A stretch of DNA of 64,000 nucleotides, from the NCBI RefSeq assembly GCF_000003815.2, contig NC_049983.1:26816629-26880628 (forward strand), read 5' to 3'. The first letter of the stretch is position 1; each line of letters starts with the position of its first letter. Under the pieces are notes generated by a model, which saw nothing but the letters and a program-made list of their open reading frames with translations, did no database searches and was not told the DNA's origin. Made by a program: the position numbers and the translations under genes. Of this stretch, positions 1-11,683 are shown one piece after another. The stretch is from Branchiostoma floridae. Its lineage: Eukaryota > Chordata > Leptocardii > Amphioxiformes > Branchiostomatidae.

Positions 1-60
1 TAGGCGCGAAATCACCATGGCAGAGTGCCCTATGCTGGCCTTAATGCTGGTATAATGTTT

Positions 61-130
61 CTGGCCTTAAAGCGGCATTCCAGACCAGTTTGGCAAGGGA
101 AGATAAGTGAAGTAATAAATTTCAAATGAC
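61..130 (+). other. Possible 3' end of a further upstream LRR unit
   Basis: The stretch with a poly(A)-type AATAAA at 114-119 reads like the segment around 6712-6735 that follows LRR gene A: both run gataagtga(a)agtaataaat and then a similar A-rich tail. This suggests that the tandem array of LRR units continues to the left of the window. The match is short and the coding part is not in view, so this is an inference only. Confidence 0.35.
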
Positions 131-309
131 CTGACAGTGGTCAGACATGCAGGTTGGGTCATGAACTTTACTGATGGGAAAAAAATGTAAACTAGTAATA
201 CAATAATCTATGGTAACCGCAGTTGTACCGTTATATTTTATACATGTGCTTTTTACTGGAAATGCCCAATAGTCATTCCATTTACCATAATCATGTTAGC
301 AGCAGAGCA

Positions 310-1464
310 TAACCGACTTCGCAAAAGCTTTTGACAAAGTACCTCATGATCGCTTACTCCTAAAACTCCAAAATTATGGTATTAGGGGTAAGGTACTTCA
401 CTGGATCTCTAATTTTCTCAAAAATCGTAAACAAAGAGTGGTAGTTGGGGGAGAGCACTCAGAGTGGGCGGAGGTAGTCTCTGGAGTGCCCCAGGGTACC
501 GTGCACGGACCACTACTGTTCTTAGTGTACATTAATGACTTAGCCGACAACCTCAACTCTAACATCCGTCTCTTTGCGGATGACTGCGTCATCTACAGGG
601 AGATAAACAGTGACAGAGATCACACCCTCTTACAAGAGGACATCAATACATTTAGATACATGGCAAAACACATGGCAGATGAAATTACACCCGGACAAAT
701 GTTTTGTTATGCGTTATACCCACAAACGTAAACCTAAACTCTACGACTACAAACTAGGAAGTCATGTTCTAGCCGAGACTAACAACCACAAATACTTAGG
801 AGTCACACTCAACAACCAGCTCTCTTGGTCACAACACATACAGTACAGTGCTTCCAAGGCTAACAAGACGTTAGGCTTTGTGAGACGCAATCTTTATAAC
901 TGCCCCAAATCAGTCAAAACAAATGCATATACATCCCTTGTTAGACCACATTTAGAGTATTCCAGCGCTGCCTGGGATCCATACCACAAAGAGCACATTG
1001 CTAAGTTAGAGTCCGTTCAAAAAAGAGCGGCCAGATTTGTCACAAATTCGTATCATAGTTATGATAGTGTCACTAAACTTGTCTCTGATTTGGGGTGGGA
1101 TACTTTACGCAACAGAAGGACAGCAAATAGATTAACAATTTTACAGAAAGCAAGACACCATAAAGTAGCCCTACCGGTCGAAACTCATCTAAAGCCTGTA
1201 CCGCGCCAATCGCGACACTCAAACCCAAATTCTTACAAGGCTCTACCTTTTCACAAAGACTGCTACAAACATTCCTTCTTCCCACAAACCGTGAGAGATT
1301 GGAACTCTCTACCATACGAGGTCACGGAGATCACAGACGCTCCAAAGTTCAAGGAGGCAGTTCTCCGACGCCTCAGGGGACATCAAGGCGCAGCACTCCC
1401 CCTGGACGCTTTGCCCCAACTGAGGGGCGTTGTCCAGTACTCAATCAAGATCAAGAGATCAAGA
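310..1464 (+). mobile_element. 5'-truncated LINE: reverse transcriptase C-terminal part, frameshifted
   Basis: The frame beginning at 315 reads DFAKAFDKVPHDRLL, a typical RT core, followed by VPQGTVHGPLLF, YINDL and the catalytic-type FADD box near 570. Around 650 the frame shifts by one, and the thumb and C-terminal region continues to a stop at 1477-1479 (WQMKLHPDKC, KYLGV, RPHLEYSSAAWDPY). This arrangement is typical of CR1/L2/Jockey-group non-LTR elements. The 3' end is marked by short atcaag-type repeats at about 1441-1464. The frameshift and missing 5' part show that it is dead. Unit B has the matching empty site at about 7038. Confidence 0.85.
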
Positions 1465-1608
1465 TGGGTCAATTATTAGTTCCCTGTCGTTTGTTACTTA
1501 CACAAGTTACATTATCGGTATTAAATCTGGGTTTTAGGTGAATTTCAGAAGCGTTTTCTTCGAAGCCGTTAAAGAGAGTTCTTGTAAGCAAGACGTTCTG
1601 GAACTTAG

Positions 1609-1921
1609 ATCACCAAGAAGTACAGTTACAACAATTTTCTTCAATCAGTGACTGTTTTCTAAAGGTACAGTACATACCTCCCAAATTTTCGATGTCTACC
1701 AGCACATCTTCGTCAGGGGAATGACCTAGTCTCAGTTCTCGCGAGAGAACACGAAACTAGGTCAGGCTTGCTTGGATCATCTGCCCCCTCCCCCCGCCTC
1801 CTTGCGGGGGAAAATTTGGGAGGTATGTACTGTACCTTTACAAAACTGTCTCTAATTGAAGAAAATTGTTGTAACTGTATGCATACATGACTGATGACCC
1901 TCTTCAACGACCAAGAAGTAC
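1609..1921. mobile_element. Penelope-like palindromic insertion with long inverted repeats
   Basis: About 70 bp at 1620-1691 recurs inverted at 1811-1881 (both arms carry the block ggtacagtacatacctccca and its complement). The central part holds a hammerhead-like core on the minus strand (1687-1716). The flanks repeat accaagaagtac at about 1611-1622 and 1910-1921, which would be a target-site duplication of about 12 bp. Unit B lacks the insert. Inverted terminal copies and longish target duplications fit a Penelope-like element remnant; no protein-coding part is left. Confidence 0.6.
1687..1716 (-). ncRNA. Hammerhead-ribozyme-like motif (PLE type)
   Basis: Read on the minus strand: CTGACGA, a spacer A, GATGT, a loop, ACATC, then GAAA. 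The five bases on each side pair perfectly as stem II. The catalytic-core pattern CUGANGA...GAAA is that of hammerhead ribozymes, which are known from Penelope-like elements. Stems I and III were not established. Confidence 0.5.
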
Positions 1922-4313
1922 ATTTTGTATAATGTGTCCGCCGCTATTGACTTTGGCTAGGTCAGCAGTTAAATCTTTTTAAAAAATGTACTCTTCTTGG
2001 CAGCAAATATTGGACAGTTTTCAAGCCGCACATATAAGCTAGCCTGTATTTACACAATCTCTTGCTGGCTGGGGTTAATGACCCCTTTGCCGAGAGCTTG
2101 TGGAAGAATATGCTCTAAGCTGCGTGGGCCATTCCAATTTCCGAGTCACCAATAGGAAGCCAGTATGGCAAGTGTAGGGCAGGCCGCTAGGGGCGCAATT
2201 TTAGTCAGGCTAGGTACAAGCAACCTTTAGTAATCACAATAAACCCTATCAAAACCAAAGAAATTCTGTCTAATTTACACCAAATAATATCCGATATCCG
2301 GGAGACAACATAGACTTTATGATACTTATGACTCCCTCCTGCAAAAGTGGTGTGTTCCTGACTCCTTAGTCATTCATGCTGTGAACAAGGTCGACAGAGT
2401 TTGACCTAAAATGTAGATGGAGGAATAAGTCCATGTATTGTTTAATCCAGTATTGGACGTAAAGTTAGCATTTTTCTATAATCATATCCAAATTGTTGCT
2501 TTGTAGTTTCTTGATTCCTATCGCAAGGTTTTGTCTGAACAGGACAGCAAACCCTACCGGATTGCTTCCTAAGTTTTTGATCACTTCAGAAAATGTGGAT
2601 TAAATCTACATGGAAATTATCGTCAGGTTTTAACCACGTTACTTGAATGCAGATTACATCATATTATACAAATACTATCTAAAAAATCTACTTCACTACA
2701 CACTTTTTACTAAAGCTATGCTGAATATTCCTACTAGTGGCATAAGCCCACATCAGGCATCATAAGAAAGGGAAAAGGTATAAAGCAAAAATGTGAAGAG
2801 CAATTTACAGTATAATGTCTATCACATATACGGTTTTGGCATTGATGAGTACACTAAGTGGACATGGGCCAGTAAGTATTGCGTCTATATATATTGTAGT
2901 TATTGTATGGAATAATCTATAGGTAAAGGGGCTAGATAAGGCAGTATAATAGAAAACATCACATTCATTTTGGCGAGTGCTGGTACACGTCATATGGTGC
3001 ATACCTAAAACTTGTTTAGCAGACAGTTCTTTCAATTTGTATAGAAGCCAAGTTCACAATGTTAGGGAGGCCAAAGTCAAATGTTCCTGGGCAGCATTTG
3101 TGAAGCCACATAACACAGCAATAAAGTACTGCTGGTCACTGAGACTGTTACAACTGATAGAATATACCACAGAGAATAGTCAGTAAAAATTTCAAACTCA
3201 TACAATGTCAGGAAGTTGTATTTTATTGGCTTTGGAAATTGGGAAAAAATGTTTTGGTTTGATGTGTTGACCTGGGACTGTGCCAGCTCGGCGTCCCCAC
3301 TCTCCCAGGGTATGTGGGGTCAAGATCAGTGTCCTCACGGCTGTGCAAATGGTACCAAACCAACTGCGCAGTTACTGTTAGTATCTGTTTGCCCTACCAG
3401 GTACAACCCATAGGTTTTAGGGTGTTTTACAAGTGTTCTGACCAGGTGCATACTTTCTACTAAGGCCACTTTAACCTGAAGGATTGACTGAGTCTTGTAC
3501 TGTCAGTAACATTTCTTCAGGACGCTGTCTCTGGGTAAGTCTTCTGTTACAGGACTCTTACATGTCATGTATGCTTGTAAAGTAAGTCAAATGTGGAATT
3601 TGGGATTGTTACAGTACACAGTGTATTTCTGTGCATTTCTGCCAACAAAGTGACAACTTGTTAGCTAACAATGTACTTGACCAGTATTACATTTTGACAG
3701 ATGGCTGAAAATATTCAGCAAATACAAATATGATTCCAAGGGCTCTGATCAAGGAGGACTATCTAAAGACTAGCCTTACAGAAATTTTTGCAAATGCATG
3801 TGATGACAGTCTGGACAGAGCGTTATCATTTGGGGGTAAGTCTGTGTGACTTGAAGTTTCAATTCTTGAGATAATGACACATTTGTTTCTTCCACTTTCG
3901 CATAGGAATGTCTAACTGGGAAAAAATGTAACTGTGTTAACACAGTCACTTAGGTGGTTGGTTGGCAAGTGGGCTGTACCATTGCAGCAGCTCAAGGGGT
4001 GGAGCTTTGTTTTCAGTTTATAACTTCATAAAAATCATGACTAAGGAATAAATTAGATAGTGCAAATTAAAATTCATGTAACTATTTAATTTTCTAATGA
4101 TCAACTTCTAATTGGCAAAAATATTGTCATGCAGTCAGTGGGAATTTGTATCTAAAAAGAAGACTTATGTCATAAACTTCTAGTATAAATATTAGATGTA
4201 TATTTGTCATGACTGTATTGTAATGGTTTATACCCTAATTATCATGGTGGATATTTTCTGTCTAAAAAATATTGACTTAATGCTAATGTTTATAATCCTT
4301 CTTCCTGTACCAG
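1922..4313. other. Non-coding leader of LRR gene A
   Basis: I see no protein gene here. The whole stretch aligns with 7240-9712 in unit B. Within it a donor-like GTAAGT at 3535, preceded by ttcttcaggacgctgtctct, is kept at 8937 in unit B, and another at about 3836 is kept at about 9220. These are candidates for the end of a 5' untranslated exon spliced to the acceptor ctgtaccag at 4305-4313. Confidence 0.45.
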
Positions 4314-4328
4314 GGCACAGAGACCATC

Positions 4329-6149
4329 ATGGGTGAGAAGCTGCCAGCAATGCTGTTATCCCTTCTGATCATCCTGAAGGTGTTTGGATCAACAGAAGCT
4401 TCCTGCAGCATACATGGTTCTTTCGCTGGCTGCAGCAACCAGAACCTCACCAGTGTTCCTCAGGACCTGCCAGCAGGCATCACTATAATTCACTTGGAGA
4501 ACAACCTAATCACAACATTAAGTCATTCTGATTTCTCTCAGTATGGCAGCTTGACACATTTACATCTAGGCAACAATCATATTGCCACAGTCAATGGCCA
4601 TGCATTCTATAACTTATATAACTATAATAATCAATCACATTTGATTGATTTGTGGCTTTCTTCTAACCGCCTGTCAAACCTCAGTGCTGACATGTTCACA
4701 TGGCTGACAAACTTGGAGGTCCTTTACTTGGACCATAATGAGATCAGTGATATTCAGGCTGGAACTTTCAATTCAACACCAAAACTGGGACATTTGCAAC
4801 TAGAACTGAATGAGTTAACACATCTCAGATCTGACATGTTCACAGGGCTGGGGAACTTGAACAAGCTTCGCCTGGTCAACAATGAGATCAGTGATATTCA
4901 GGCTGGAACTTTCAAATCAATTCCAGGACTGACAGACTTGCGCCTGAGTTATAACAAGTTAACAAACCTCAGATCTGACATGTTCATAGGGCTAGGAAAC
5001 TTGGAGGCCCTTTGGCTTGCCAATAATGACATCAGTGATATTCAGGCTGGAACTTTCAGTTCAACACCACAACTGAAAATGTTGTACCTGCCAAATAACA
5101 AGTTAACAAACCTCAGATCTGAAATGTTTACAGGGCTGGGAATCTTGGAGGACCTTTACTTAAACAATAATGAGATCAGTGATATTCAGGCTGGAACTTT
5201 CAATTCAACACCAAAACTGGGACATTTGCAGCTAGAAATGAATGAGTTAACACATCTCAGATCTGACATGTTCACAGGGCTGGGGAACTTGTACAGGCTT
5301 CGCCTGGACAACAATGAGATCAGTGATATTCAGGCTGGAACTTTCAAATCAATGCCAGGACTGACAGACTTGCCCCTGAGTTATAACAAGTTAACAAGCC
5401 TCAGATCTGACATGTTTACAGGGCTGGGGAAGGTGTCCCTTGACTTACAGAATAATGAGATCAGTGATATTCAGGCTGGAACTTTCAGTTCAACACCACA
5501 ACTGAAAATGTTGTTCCTGCCGAATAACAAGTTAACAAGCCTTAGATCGGACATGTTCACAGGGCTGGGAATCTTGCAGACCCTTTGGCTGAACAATAAT
5601 GAGATCAGTGACATTCAGGCTGGAACTTTCAATTCAATGCCACAACTTGTAGACTTGTACCTACAGGACAACAGACTTACAGTCCTAAATGCAGAGATGT
5701 TTGCAGAACTGTCAGCAATTAGTGTAAACATTGTCAACAGCCCAGAACCTTTTTTTGTCGAAGGTATTAACATCAACAACAACCCCTGGCAGTGTGACTG
5801 TAGGATGCTTCCCTTCAGGCAGAAGATGACTGGGTCTCATTCATTTGAAAACCAAATCATATGTGAAGGGCCAATCAATTTCTCATATGGGGTAAGGCTC
5901 AAAGATATCAGTCCTGAAGATCTGGTCTGTGAAGAGCCAGTAGCGGGCATAACTGGTAGAGTGGCACCAAAACAATCTCAACCTGCTCCCAGTTTCTCCC
6001 TCCCTGTTCTCATTGGCTCTGTGTGTGGTGCAGTAGCAGGTACTGTCCTCATTGTTACCATCATTCTCACAATCTGGTGCAAGAAGATGACCCGCCCCAG
6101 AACCCTCCCTCAGGCCCAAACAATCCAGTTGCTTTCAGTAATGCCTTAG
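4329..6149 (+). CDS. LRR type I membrane receptor A (17 LRRs)
   Basis: A 606-residue, single-exon coding region just downstream of a splice acceptor (cag at 4311-4313). Residues 1-25 form a signal peptide. A cysteine-bearing LRRNT cap follows (C..C around 26-36), then 17 leucine-rich repeats of about 24 residues, an LRRCT cap (NPWQCDCRMLPF...ICEGP...VCEEP) and a transmembrane segment starting near residue 561 (LPVLIGSVCGAVAGTVLIV). Two LRR types alternate (NEISDIQAGTF and NKLTNLRSDMF), and repeats 4-9 are duplicated as 10-15. The likely role is an extracellular recognition receptor of the expanded amphioxus LRR set; the ligand is unknown. The cytoplasmic tail (MTRPRTLPQAQ...) is out of frame relative to paralogue B because of 4 extra bases near 6092. 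The older tail (HDQTGQG...TTGLVNP) is still readable in another frame to 6223. Confidence 0.85.
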   Translation: MGEKLPAMLLSLLIILKVFGSTEASCSIHGSFAGCSNQNLTSVPQDLPAGITIIHLENNLITTLSHSDFSQYGSLTHLHLGNNHIATVNGHAFYNLYNYNNQSHLIDLWLSSNRLSNLSADMFTWLTNLEVLYLDHNEISDIQAGTFNSTPKLGHLQLELNELTHLRSDMFTGLGNLNKLRLVNNEISDIQAGTFKSIPGLTDLRLSYNKLTNLRSDMFIGLGNLEALWLANNDISDIQAGTFSSTPQLKMLYLPNNKLTNLRSEMFTGLGILEDLYLNNNEISDIQAGTFNSTPKLGHLQLEMNELTHLRSDMFTGLGNLYRLRLDNNEISDIQAGTFKSMPGLTDLPLSYNKLTSLRSDMFTGLGKVSLDLQNNEISDIQAGTFSSTPQLKMLFLPNNKLTSLRSDMFTGLGILQTLWLNNNEISDIQAGTFNSMPQLVDLYLQDNRLTVLNAEMFAELSAISVNIVNSPEPFFVEGININNNPWQCDCRMLPFRQKMTGSHSFENQIICEGPINFSYGVRLKDISPEDLVCEEPVAGITGRVAPKQSQPAPSFSLPVLIGSVCGAVAGTVLIVTIILTIWCKKMTRPRTLPQAQTIQLLSVMP

Positions 6150-6880
6150 AAAGTGTCACCATCAGTGGTCACGATCAGACAGGGCAGGGCGGGGCCGAGA
6201 CCACAGGACTGGTGAATCCTTGAATGACAGAAACTCAGAACACAGCCCAGGGCATCCTGCCTCTCGGGGTCTTGGGTAAAATTTCACTATCTACAAGCAA
6301 GACAGGGCCTAGCAGTGCATTTTCTTAACTTGTCAATTTTGTACTGAGTTATGTCATGATTCAAAGTATAATTTCCATATCTAAACAATTATTATGTTAT
6401 TATTTGTTACCATTTATACTATCATTATTTTCTCATCTATTAATATGTTGTTATTATTTGTTATCATTTACTATATTATTCTCTGACCTATTACTATATT
6501 TTGTTTGTTTGAACTTTGAACCCTTATATATTGTTATTATCTGTAACAGTATAATTTCTGATTTGTTAAACTTATAATTATTATAACTGCAGTGTTATAT
6601 AATTGTTACTTAACTTTGACTGGGGGAGAACTAGAACTTCCCCCCCCTCCCCCAGCACTTGTTCTTCAGATTCTTTTTGCACTATGTTTTGTTTGTTATT
6701 TGGCTTTAAGATAAGTGAAAGTAATAAATGTGAAATGTGAAACTGTGTGTACCAAGGTACGTGACTGTGTGGGCCTCCCATTCAAGTGTTACCTCCCAGG
6801 TCATCAAACCAGTGCAGGTTTCAAGCTACCGCATTTCAGCATAAGGGGGCATCATGCTATTATTTATGACCTGGTCGACC
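6150..6880 (+). other. 3' untranslated and flanking region of LRR gene A
   Basis: This AT-rich stretch aligns with 10995-11670 of unit B except for an extra repeat in B. It contains a canonical AATAAA at 6723-6728, the likely poly(A) signal. The first 74 bases hold the displaced ancestral receptor tail in a second frame. No other gene is visible. Confidence 0.55.
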
Positions 6881-9728
6881 GCTTTAACTTGAGGTGCTAC
6901 ATGTAATTTTGAGGGTTGTGCTGTTTCCCTAACTGCATGAAACTTTATTATTTTAAATTTATGTCAATTTTCATACAGCATTCAGCAGCTGGACTGCCGA
7001 TGGTAGACAGGACGCTGTCAGAGTTAGCAGCTGAGCATAGGTCAATTACAATGTAGTTCCCTGCCGTATCTGTTACTTACAGTGACTCGGTATTACATCT
7101 CGATTTTACATGAATTTCAGATTCTGAGCAGAAGAATTTTCATCAAAGTCGTCAAAGAGAGTTCTTGTAGGTTAGAAGTTCTGGAATTTAGATCACCTAG
7201 AAGTATAATGCATCCACTGCTATTGACTTTGGCTACATGTGTAGCTCAGCATTTAAATCTCAAATAATGTATTATTCTTGGCAGCAAATATTGGAGAGTT
7301 TTCAAGCGGCAGATATAAGCTAGCCTGTGTTTACACAATCTCTCGTTACATGGCTGGGGTTAATGACCCCCTCCCCGAGAGCTTGTGGAATAATATGCTC
7401 TAAGCCGCGCGGACCATTCCAATTCCTGGAGTCACCGATAGGAAGCCAGTATAGCAATTACTATCATATGTAACCGCCCAGCCCTAAAGTGGTTCCCGCC
7501 GCAGCAACTGTAGGGCCGGTCGCTAGGGGCACGATTTTAGTCAGGCTAGATATAAGCAACCTTTAGTAATCACATCCCTAGCAAAACATAGCAATAAAAT
7601 TTCTGTCTAATTTACACCAAATGATATCTGATATCCGGGTGGTGGAGTTTGACATAGACTTTCTGATACTTATGACCCCCTCCTGCAAAAGTGGTGTGTT
7701 CCTGACGTCGCTGCTGGAGATAGAAGGGTCATTCATTCTGTGAACAAGGTCGACGAAGTTTGACCGACAATTTAGAGGAGTAAGTCCCCATATTGTTTAA
7801 TCCAGTGTTGGACGTAAAGTGTTAGCATTTTTCTATAATGATATCTGAATTGTTGCTTCGAAGTCTCTTGATTCCTATCGCAAGATTTTGTCTGAACAGG
7901 TCCTGGAGCTCAATGCTGTCTGAGTTCCTTCGCTTCCTAAGATCGCTTCCTAAGTTTTTGATCACTTCAAAAATAGTCGTAACCATCTAGATGGAAATTA
8001 TCGTCAGGTTTTAACCACGCTTCTTGAATACAGATTACATCATACTTATACAAATACTATCTAAAAAAAATCTACTTCTACACAATTTTTACTAAAGTTG
8101 TGCTGAATATTCCAAGTTATGCGTAAGGCCACATCAGGCGCTATATATAAAGAAAGGGAAAAAGGTAAAACAAAAAGCAAAAATGTAAACAGCGATTACA
8201 AATTTCTATCACATATACGGTTTTTGGCATAAAGTTTACATATTGATGAGTACATTAAGTGGATACGGACCAGTAAATATCGAATATGTCTATATTGTAG
8301 TTATTGTTTGGAATAATCTATAGGTAAGGGGCCTACTAGAAGGTAGTATTATAATAGAAAACTTCACTAAGTCTTTCCTTTTGGCAAGTGCTGGTACACA
8401 TGTGGTGCATACCTAAACCTTGTTTAGCAGTTCTTTCAGTTTGTATGGATGCGAAGTTCACAATGTTAAGGAGGCCAAAGTCAAATTTCCTGGGCAGCAT
8501 TTTTGAAGGCACATAACACAGGAATAAAGAATTGCTGGTCATTAAGACTAACTGCAACTGATAGAATAAACCATAAAGAACAGTCAGTGAAAATTTCAGA
8601 CTCATACGATGTTGGGAAGTTGTATCTAATTGGCTTTGAAAATGGAAAAAAATACAATGTTTTGGTGTGATGTGTTGACCTGGGCCGGTGCCAGCTAGGG
8701 CGTCCCTGTGCACTCTCCCAGGGTCAAGGTCGGCGTCCTCACGGTTATGCAAAGGGATCCAAACCAACTGCGCAAGTACTGTTGCAGATCTGTTTCCTCT
8801 ACCAAGTACAACACACAGGTTTTAGAATGTTTTATAAGTCTTCTGACCAGGTGTGCACTTCCAACTAAAGGCCGCTTCAACCTGAAGGATCGACTTCAGT
8901 GAGTTTTGTACATTTCTTCAGGACGCTGTCTCTTGGTAAGTAGTTTATTACAGGACTCTTCTGCTTGTAAGGAAAGCTTATTAAAATGCGTTGAGGAATT
9001 TGGGATTGTTACAGTACACCGTGTATTTCTGTGAAAGTTTGTGGCATTTCTGACATAAATCAAACCTTTTCAGTGACAACTTGTTAGCTAAGAAATTCAA
9101 TGTACTTGACCAATAATTATATTCAGATGGCTGAATAATAGTCTAACTAAAGACTAGCCTTACAGAAATTTTTCAAATGCATGTGATGACACTGGACAAT
9201 GCAGGTTATCATTTGAGGGTAAGTGACTGTATCATAGTGTATGACTTGAAATTCGAACTCTTGAGATAATGACACATTTTGTTTCCTCGCCTTTTTTCCA
9301 TATATTACTGGGGAAATATAACCGTGTTACCACACTTATATGTGGTTGGTTGGCATGTGGGCTGTACCATTGCAGCAGCTCAAGGGGTGGACCTTTGTTT
9401 CCAGTTTATAACTTCATAAAAATCATGACTAAGGAAACTATTTATAGACAGTGCAAATTAGAATAATTCTTGACGTGTATAATTAATCTCGTCATGATCA
9501 ACTTCCCATTTGGCAAAAAATTTTGTCATGCAGTCAGTGGGAATTTGTGTCTAAAAAGAAGACTTATGTCATAAACTTCTAGTATACACATTAGATGTAT
9601 ATTTGTCATGACTGTATTGTAATGGTTTATACCCTAATTATCGTGGTGGATATTTTCTGTAAAAAAAATATTGACTTAATGCTATATGTTTATAATCCTT
9701 CTTCCTGCACCAGGGCACACAGACCATC

Positions 9729-10994
9729 ATGGGTGAGAAGCTGCCAGGGATGCTGTTATCCATTCTGATCATCCTGAAGGTGTTTGGAGCAACAGAAGCT
9801 TCCTGCAGAATTACAGGTTTTACTGCTGACTGCAGCAACCAGAACCTCACCAGTGTTCCTCAGGACCTGCCGACAGGAATCGACGGCCTTTACTTGTGGG
9901 ATAATCTAATCACAACATTAAGTCAGTTTGATTTCTCTCAGTATGGTCTCTTGACGCTTTTATATCTGTCAAAAAATCATATTACCACAGTCAATGGCCA
10001 TGCATTCTGTAACTTACATAAATACAATAATCAATCAGAATTGATTGACTTAAAGCTTTCTTTTAACCACCTGTCAAACCTCAGTGCTGACATGTTCACA
10101 TGGCTGGCAAACTTGGAGTTCCTTAGCTTGGACAATAATGAGATCAGTGATATTCAGGCTGGAACTTTTAATTCAACACCACAACTGAGAGACTTGGGGC
10201 TGTACGGTAACAAGTTAACAAAACTCAGTGCTGACATGTTTACAGGGTTGGAAAACTTGCAGACCCTTTGGCTGTCTAATAATGAGATTAGTGATATTCC
10301 CTTTGGAACTTTCACTTCAACACCACAACTGACATGGTTGTACATGGGTAATAACAAGTTAACAAGCCTCAGATCGGACATGTTCAGAGGGCTGGGAAAC
10401 TTGATGACCCTTTACTTGAACAACAATGAGATCAGTGACATTCAGGCTGGAACTTTCAATTCAATGCCACAACTTGTAATCTTGGACCTACAGAACAACA
10501 GACTTACAGTCCTAAATGCAGAGATGTTTGCAGAACTGTCAGCAATCAGTGTAAACATTGCCAGACATTCTTTCGAAGGTATTAACATCAACAACAACCC
10601 CTGGCAGTGTGACTGTAGGATGCTTCCCTGCAGGCAGAAGATGACTGGGTCTCATCCATTTGAAAACCAAATCATATGTGAAGGGCCAAGCAACTTCCGT
10701 GGGGTAAGGCTCAAAGATATCAGTCCTGAAGATCTGATCTGTGAAGAGCCAGGAGCACCAAACCAACCTCAACCTGCTCCCAGTTTCTCCCTCCCTGTTC
10801 TCATTGGCTCTGTGTGTGGTGCAGTAGCAGGTACTGTCCTCATTGTTACCATCATTTTCATGATCTGGCGCAAGAGGAAGACCCAGAACCCTCCCTCAGC
10901 TGGCCAAACCCCCCCAATTGCCTTCAGCACAATCAGTGAGCATGATCAGACAGGGCAGGGTGAGGCAGACACCACAGGACTGGTGAGTCCTTGA
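9729..10994 (+). CDS. LRR type I membrane receptor B (9 LRRs)
   Basis: A 421-residue paralogue of the gene at 4329. Start context (accatcATGGG) and upstream splice acceptor (ctgcaccag, 9705-9713) are the same. It has a signal peptide (about 1-25), LRRNT, nine LRRs (the second extended by a KYNNQSE insert, also seen in A), LRRCT with the NPWQCDCRMLPC block, a transmembrane helix (LPVLIGSVCGAVAGTVLIV) and a 40-residue tail ending HDQTGQGEADTTGLVSP. The tail has the ancestral frame that A lost. It has eight fewer repeats than A, matching expansion of A by duplication of repeat blocks. The likely role is surface recognition; signalling partners cannot be read from the tail, which has no TIR or tyrosine motif. 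Confidence 0.85.
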   Translation: MGEKLPGMLLSILIILKVFGATEASCRITGFTADCSNQNLTSVPQDLPTGIDGLYLWDNLITTLSQFDFSQYGLLTLLYLSKNHITTVNGHAFCNLHKYNNQSELIDLKLSFNHLSNLSADMFTWLANLEFLSLDNNEISDIQAGTFNSTPQLRDLGLYGNKLTKLSADMFTGLENLQTLWLSNNEISDIPFGTFTSTPQLTWLYMGNNKLTSLRSDMFRGLGNLMTLYLNNNEISDIQAGTFNSMPQLVILDLQNNRLTVLNAEMFAELSAISVNIARHSFEGININNNPWQCDCRMLPCRQKMTGSHPFENQIICEGPSNFRGVRLKDISPEDLICEEPGAPNQPQPAPSFSLPVLIGSVCGAVAGTVLIVTIIFMIWRKRKTQNPPSAGQTPPIAFSTISEHDQTGQGEADTTGLVSP

Positions 10995-11004
10995 ATGCCA
11001 GAAA

Positions 11005-11240
11005 CAAGGGCTTGAAATACTTTCTTTCTGCAATTGAAAATTACCTGCAGCAGAGAAATTTTACCTGCACCACTTTGAATTTAGAAAGTATATAGATATG
11101 GATCATTCTAAAATTTTCAAATTGATGCAGTTAATAACAGTCCATACACCTACATCACAGGACATACTGGTATAAAACCCAGTACATGGACAAGTGCAGG
11201 TTAGGTGCAGGTAGACATAAGAAACACCTGCACTAACCTG
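11005..11240 (+). repeat. Dispersed repeat, copy 1 (cctgcacc-rich)
   Basis: This segment (ttacctgcaccactttgaa ... acccagtacatggacaagtgcaggttaggtgcagg) matches 29225-29490 with similar length and order. It has no coding capacity and is absent from the equivalent position in unit A, so it inserted into unit B after the duplication. Class unknown. Confidence 0.6.
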
Positions 11241-11683
11241 TGTTTGTTACCATTTACTACCATATTATTCTGTGACCTATAACTATATTGTTGATATATC
11301 ACTACAATCTAACCTACACCAATGTATATTGTTACTATCTGTAACGGTTACCGTAGTATCATTTACTATCATCATTTTTTGATTTGTTAAACAGTTTTAT
11401 AATCATATTTTGTTAACTTTGATTGGGGGAGATTCAGAACAAGCCCCATGGCTTTTTCTCCCCCTGAATGTCTTCTTCTTTTGCACTATTTCTTCATGGT
11501 TTTATCATAAAGATGAGTTCATTAATGAATGTCAAAAGTGAAGCTGTGAGTACCAAGTTTCGTGTGTGGACCTCTCATTTAAGTGTTATGTCCCACATAT
11601 TAATCAAACCAGTGCAGGTTCTATTAAGCTACTGCATTTCAGCATAAGGGGCCATCATGCTATTACATGTACTTGTGACTAGG

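Larger units (their letters stand above)
290..6880 (+). repeat. Segmental duplication unit A (LRR receptor unit)
   Basis: Unit A and unit B (about 7000-11670) align over nearly their whole length: the flank starting gttagcagc.gagcat (A about 295, B 7020), the non-coding leader, the LRR gene, and the 3' flank ending with a shared gcatttcagcataagggg block. The copies differ by indels, by the LRR count and by two insertions found only in A (310-1464 and about 1623-1921). The duplication is therefore older than both insertions. Confidence 0.8.
7000..11670 (+). repeat. Segmental duplication unit B (LRR receptor unit)
   Basis: Homologous to unit A from the gagttagcagctgagcat block at 7020 to the shared block ending near 11670. 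At 7036-7040 the flanking sequence runs straight from gagcatag into gtcaattac, exactly where unit A carries the LINE fragment. Near 7200 it also lacks the palindromic PLE insertion of unit A. From 7040 to 9712 I see no coding region, only the leader homologous to 1465-4313. Confidence 0.8.
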
